Below, one piece after another: positions 52,861 through 53,008 of a stretch of 53,008 nt of DNA. The translations under genes were made by a program, and so were the position numbers. Positions within the stretch are counted from its first letter, which is position 1, and each line of letters starts with the position of its first letter. Location: contig JAFDDR010000033.1 in the NCBI GenBank assembly GCA_019310785.1, positions 1 through 53,008 of the forward strand. Direction: 5' to 3'. The notes beneath the pieces were generated by a model. That model saw only the letters and a program-made list of their open reading frames with translations, had not been told where the DNA came from and ran no database searches. The stretch is from Deltaproteobacteria bacterium (GTDB lineage Bacteria > Desulfobacterota > DSM-4660 > Desulfatiglandales > Desulfatiglandaceae).

Positions 52861-53008
52861 TTGCAGAGACTTAAAATACAAATTTTGACGATCGTGTTAG
52901 GGTGCCTGTTGTTTTCAAACCCCACGGTATTCGGGGCGGACGTGCCTCAGGTCAGGTTCACCGTGGAAAAATTCGTGGTGGAAGGTGAAAACCCCCTTTC
53001 CGAGAACA
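52861..53008 (+). CDS. TpsB/FhaC/ShlB-type outer-membrane transporter, 5' end only
   Basis: The window ends after about 49 codons. The start is a TTG at 52861, nine bases after a GGAG. A signal peptide (ILTIVLGCLLFSNPTVFG) is followed by ADVPQVRFTVEKFVVEGENPLSEN in pieces, the opening strand and the VEGxNPLS motif of a POTRA domain, typical of TpsB transporters. It would form the 16-strand barrel that exports the exoprotein. The rest lies beyond the window. Confidence 0.78.
   Translation, partial: MQRLKIQILTIVLGCLLFSNPTVFGADVPQVRFTVEKFVVEGENPLSEN

Overview
The window looks like a chromosomal segment from a Gram-negative anaerobe, most likely a member of the former Deltaproteobacteria (Desulfobacterota). 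This is inferred from the gene mix: a two-subunit glycine decarboxylase (gcvPA/gcvPB), a DUF4390 gene next to an NtrY-type kinase, lipid A and inner-core LPS genes, a split glycyl-tRNA synthetase, and intergenic regions rich in short inverted repeats. No phage, plasmid or complete transposon is visible.

Layout. (1) 1-8.7 kb: mostly minus-strand genes for a tandem-PilZ/acyltransferase-like protein, a MerR-like regulator with its own promoter and palindromic operator, a TauE/SafE permease, Tex, a cyclophilin, a small membrane protein and tRNA-Leu(UAA). (2) 8.8-20.5 kb: a glycine and lipoate block. lipA and lipB make and attach the lipoyl group, gcvH carries it, gcvPA/gcvPB decarboxylate glycine, and one divergently transcribed gene encodes an aminomethyltransferase (GcvT) fused to a serine hydroxymethyltransferase. 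A single-cysteine FAD/NAD(P) reductase broken by a frameshift sits where the dihydrolipoamide dehydrogenase would be expected. Between lipA and lipB lie a candidate structured RNA, an ABM-domain gene, a SEC-C gene and a HepT/MntA toxin-antitoxin pair. (3) 20.4-28 kb: a kinase-like hypothetical gene, acetoacetyl-CoA synthetase, an unknown protein, an HtrA-like protease, and a paralogue that has lost all three catalytic residues. (4) 28-37.4 kb: a long minus-strand envelope operon in the order lpxC, DUF4390, ntrY-like, waaA, lpxK, waaF, gmhB, waaC-like, trm112-like. (5) 37.9-43.3 kb: mltA, glyQ/glyS, and an AbrB/PIN toxin-antitoxin pair. (6) 43.8-53 kb: a two-partner secretion locus with a giant haemagglutinin-type exoprotein (about 2,170 residues over two frames), a periplasmic protein with three FecR-like repeats, and the start of a TpsB/FhaC-type outer-membrane transporter cut by the window edge.

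Two features cut across the window. Four genes (the FAD reductase, HtrA, the PIN toxin and the exoprotein) are each broken by one reading-frame change that a one-base edit in a short run would repair, so residual assembly errors or recent decay must be considered. The intergenic regions also carry several families of dispersed inverted repeats. The most interesting items are the GcvT-SHMT fusion, the orphan structured RNA at about 9.8 kb (possibly HEARO/omegaRNA-like), the protease/pseudoprotease pair, the TpsA-FecR-TpsB arrangement, and the perfect 42-bp palindrome at 3145-3186.
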